Assembly (NCBI GenBank): GCA_016703125.1
Contig: JADJCR010000003.1
Span: forward strand, 62,001-126,000
Source: Micrococcales bacterium
GTDB lineage: Bacteria; Actinomycetota; Actinomycetes; S36-B12; UBA10799
Direction of reading: 5' to 3'
DNA length: 64,000 nt
Part shown: one piece after another, positions 63,852 to 64,000 of the stretch
Layout of the letters: each line of letters starts with the position of its first letter
How positions within the stretch are numbered: the stretch's first letter is position 1
The notes under the pieces: model-generated
Told to the model about the DNA's origin: nothing
What the model saw: only the letters and a program-made list of their open reading frames with translations
Database searches by the model: none
Position numbers and translations under genes: made by a program

Positions 63852-64000
63852 TCAGTTCCCCGGGGGCTGGCCGGTCTTCTGCGTCGGGCCCCAGCACCCG
63901 TTGACCGTGGCCACGAGCCCGTCGACGGCCTGTCGCGTGGAGAGCGGGCTGTACTGCTGCGGGCGGTCGTTGACCAGTGCGGAGAACACCTTCAACTCCC
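63852..64000 (-). CDS. C-terminal end of an unidentified gene (cut by the window edge)
   Basis: The last 48 or so codons of a minus-strand gene are visible: ELKVFSALVNDRPQQYSPLS, then a Gly/Trp segment NGCWGPTQKTG and the end QPPGN with TGA at 63854-63852. Codon use is normal for a gene here. Too little is present to name a family. Confidence 0.5.
   Translation of the reverse strand, partial: ELKVFSALVNDRPQQYSPLSTRQAVDGLVATVNGCWGPTQKTGQPPGN

Overview
The window is GC-rich DNA from an actinobacterium. The evidence is the gene order ftsE-ftsX-M23 peptidase-smpB-ssrA, a WhiB-type iron-sulfur regulator, a DUF3039 protein, a DUF4032 protein, GTP-dependent PEP carboxykinase, frequent GTG starts and many 1-4 base stop/start overlaps. 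I cannot name the genus. At least ten genes carry single-base frameshifts that leave both halves well conserved, so indel errors in the assembly are likely. The glycosyltransferase block at 30.5-33.8 kb is much worse than the rest.

Layout. 0.1-8.0 kb: cell-division and trans-translation block (FtsE, FtsX, coiled-coil M23 peptidase, SmpB, an amidohydrolase, a tandem universal stress protein, a Baeyer-Villiger-type monooxygenase, a secreted protein of unknown function, and tmRNA with tag ADTNRADFALAA). A 15-bp copy of the tmRNA 3' end and a fragment of a GGDEF gene follow the tmRNA terminator. 8.2-18.1 kb: a membrane GGDEF-EAL protein, small secreted and membrane proteins, an acyl-CoA carboxylase subunit, a Lon-N-domain protein, OsmC, TetR plus a GT1 glycosyltransferase, a racemase, a GNAT and a Nudix protein. 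18.1-22.5 kb: agmatine catabolism operon (carbamoyltransferase, permease, agmatine deiminase, TetR) read from one promoter with a palindrome over its -35 box. 22.5-30.5 kb: a multi-PAS GGDEF protein, a DUF3089 protein, a GNAT, two tandem secreted CHAP/NlpC-like proteins and a SulP transporter. 30.5-33.8 kb: a frameshifted, translationally coupled operon (small membrane protein, GT2-GtrA, GT39). 33.9-37.6 kb: an MFS transporter, a third copy of the CHAP/NlpC-like family, a CoiA-like protein and an M15-like peptidase with a peptidoglycan-binding domain.

37.8-44.2 kb is an arsenic island: ArsI, an ArsR-ArsC fusion, ArsC, an aquaporin, ArsR, ArsP permease, two thioredoxin-fold proteins, ACR3, the C-terminal remnant of ArsD, and a possible cysteine-rich peptide behind its own promoter. 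Having both ArsI and ArsP suggests that methylated trivalent arsenicals are handled as well as arsenite and arsenate. 44.5-50.2 kb: PEP carboxykinase, a sulfatase, an MFS transporter and a LacI regulator. 50.3-57.5 kb: an alpha-glucoside/oligosaccharide ABC importer with its own ATPase, a DUF4032 kinase-like protein and a GH13 alpha-glucosidase. 57.6-61.8 kb: arginine deiminase pathway (ornithine carbamoyltransferase, arginine deiminase, divergent YfcC-type antiporter). No carbamate kinase is present. 61.8-64 kb: a small membrane protein, WhiB, DUF3039, an IclR regulator and the end of an unidentified gene.

The agmatine and arginine modules are parallel: each pairs a guanidino deiminase with a carbamoyltransferase and a membrane exchanger, and each would yield carbamoyl phosphate. 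The three CHAP/NlpC-like paralogues, the cysteine-rich ORF and the ArsD remnant are the least conventional items.
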